Source of the DNA: Congeria kusceri
Lineage: Eukaryota; Mollusca; Bivalvia; Myida; Dreissenidae
Assembly: GCA_027627225.1 (NCBI GenBank)
Contig: JAPFQT010000038.1
Coordinates: 992,001-1,056,000, forward strand
DNA length: 64,000 bases
Direction of reading: 5' to 3'
Both the position numbers and the translations under genes were made by a program. A model generated the notes under the pieces. The model had not been told where the DNA came from. It saw only the letters and a list, made by a program, of their open reading frames with translations, and searched no databases. This document shows positions 62,501-64,000 of this stretch, one piece after another (positions within the stretch are counted from its first letter, which is position 1; each line of letters starts with the position of its first letter).

Positions 62501-64000
62501 CAGTGTGTTGTCAATATGGGCCACACCTTTAATGTGATGTGAGTCCTCACAGAACTGAGTTTGAATCCACATATGATACTGACAGTGTGTTGTCAATATG
62601 GGCCACTCCTTTAATGTGATGTGAGTCCTCACAGAACTGAGTTTGAATCCACATATGATACTGACAGTGTGTTGTCAATATGGGCCACTCCTTTAATGTG
62701 TTGTGAGTCCTCACAGAACTGAGTTTGAATCCACATATGGTACTGACAGTGTGTTGTCAATATGGGCCACTCCTTTAATGTGGTGTGAGTCCTCACAGAA
62801 CTGAGTTTGAATCCACATATGGTACTGACAGTGTGTTGTCAATATGGGCCACTCCTTTAATGTGATGTGAGTCCTCACAGAACGGAGTTTAAATCCACGT
62901 ATGATACTGACAGTGTGTTGTCAATGTGGGCCACTCCTTTAATGTGATGTGAGTCCTCACAGAACTGAGTTTGAATCCACATATGATACTGACAGTGTGG
63001 TGTCAATATGGGCCACTCCTTTAATGTGATGTGAGTCCTCACAGAACTGAGTTTGAATCCACATATGATACTGACAGTGTGTTGTCAATATGGGCCACTC
63101 CTTTAATGTGTTGTGAGTCCTCACAGAACTGAGTTTGAATCCACATATGATACTGACAGTGTGTTGTCAATATGGGCCACTCCTTTAATGTGATGTGAGT
63201 CCTCACAGAACTGAGTTTGAATCCACATATGATACTGACAGTGTGTTGTCAATATGGGCCACTCCTTTAATGTGATGTGAGTCCTCACAGAACTGAGTTT
63301 GAATCCACATATGATACTGACAGTGTGTTGTCAATATGGGCCACTCCTTTAATGTGATGTGAGTCCTCACAGAACTGAATTTGAATCCACATATGATACT
63401 GACAGTGCGTTGTCAATATGGGCCACTCCTTTAATGTGATGTGAGTCCTCACAGAACTGAGTTTGAATCCACATATGATACTGACAGTGTGTTGTCAATA
63501 TGGGCCACACCTTTAATGTGATGTGAGTCCTCACAGAACTGAGTTTGAATCCACATATGATACTGACAGTGTGTTGTCAATATGGGCCACTCCTTTAATG
63601 TGATGTGAGTCCTCACAGAACTGAGTTTGAATCCACATATGATACTGACAGTGTGTTGTCAATATGGGCCACTCCTTTAATGTGATGTGAGTCCTCACAG
63701 AACTGAGTTTGAATCCACATATGATACTGACAGTGTGTTGTCAATATGGGCCACTCCTTTAATGTGTTGTGAGTCCTCACAGAACTGAGTTTGAATCCAC
63801 ATATGATACTGACAGTGTGTTGTCAATATGGGCCACTCCTTTAATGTGATGTGAGTCCTCACAGAACTGAATTTGAATCCACATATGATACTGACAGTGC
63901 GTTGTCAATATGGGCCACTCCTTTAATGTGATGTGAGTCCTCACAGAACTGAGTTTGAATCCACATATGATACTGACAGTGTGTTGTCAATATGGGCCAC
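59507..64000 (+). repeat. 82-bp satellite, ~55 units, runs off the window
   Basis: The unit reads 'gtcctcacagaactgagttt', 'gaatccacatatgatactga', 'cagtgtgttgtcaatatggg', 'ccactcctttaatgtgatgt' and 'ga'. The period is exactly 82 bp: unit starts fall at 59,509 + 82n (60,001 is n = 6; 63,937 is n = 54), so there is no net length change over at least 54 full units, plus 64 bp of the next. Variable sites are 'gaatcc/gattcc/gagtcc', 'ccactcc/ccacacc' and 'tgttgtgag/tgatgtgag/tgttgtgtg'. As 82 is not a multiple of three and stops are frequent, it is not coding. The unit contains TGACA and TGTCA as a small inverted repeat. Confidence 0.98.

Noticed and set aside
59507..64000. CRISPR array or coding tandem-repeat protein
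   Set aside because: There are no unique spacers between repeats; the whole 82-bp unit is repeated. The period is not a multiple of three and stops occur in all frames. The context is eukaryotic.

Overview
This is AT-rich animal nuclear DNA. It carries no intact host gene that I can recognise and no operon or bacterial-style layout. Several features point to a bivalve mollusc: tandem-repeat elements with 'caaggtcaaggtcac' cores, tRNA-derived SINEs, a LINE with an L1-like ORF1, and a GTGTCGTGGGAAAAC foldback element. The last resembles repeats I associate with Dreissena; that genus is an inference from memory. Almost every short open frame here is a chance frame or lies inside a tandem repeat.

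Layout. 1-5,190: unassigned DNA, then copy A of a ~3.2 kb segmental duplication (1,990-5,190). 5,450-12,430: tandem-repeat elements, a tRNA-derived SINE (9,826-10,045) and duplicated fragments. 12,434-14,093: hAT-like element with 5-bp target duplications and a decayed transposase end. 15,157-17,606: two TA-flanked Tigger/pogo-like elements. 17,607-22,760: repeat arrays, one interrupted by a second hAT-like element (18,394-19,203). 22,790-24,510: duplicated block with an exon-like remnant. 25,941-27,363: a 57-bp satellite of 25 units. 27,925-33,015: more arrays inside two larger inverted-repeat elements. 34,438-35,826: foldback MITEs. 35,889-38,123: complete piggyBac element with perfect 12-bp ends, TTAA duplications and a two-exon but C-terminally truncated transposase. 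39,735-40,335: second exon-like block, broken by a ~5.3 kb LINE (40,340-45,605) with one stop inside ORF1 and a full-length 1,164-codon ORF2. 45,870-50,490: arrays and duplicated blocks. 50,645-54,585: copy B of the segmental duplication. 54,640-57,810: arrays with a hAT-like MITE and a SINE. 58,537-59,140: two exon-like pieces. 59,507-64,000: an 82-bp satellite running off the window end.

How the parts relate. Three themes recur. (1) Many elements share one plan: a head, tandem units of ~120-185 bp, and a tail with a short hairpin followed by TCTTGTT or ATGTCTAGTT. In some, head and tail sequences are complementary. This fits non-autonomous Helitron/Helentron-like elements. (2) Both satellites look like in-place amplifications of short pieces of sequence that exist as single copies elsewhere in the window. 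(3) Paralogous copies inside the window act as empty sites, so several insertions and their target duplications can be read directly. The only coding sequences likely to have been functional recently are LINE ORF2 and the piggyBac reading frame. Exon-like pieces at 22.8, 38.7, 39.8, 58.5 and 59.1 kb may mark an unrecognised host gene or a captured exon.
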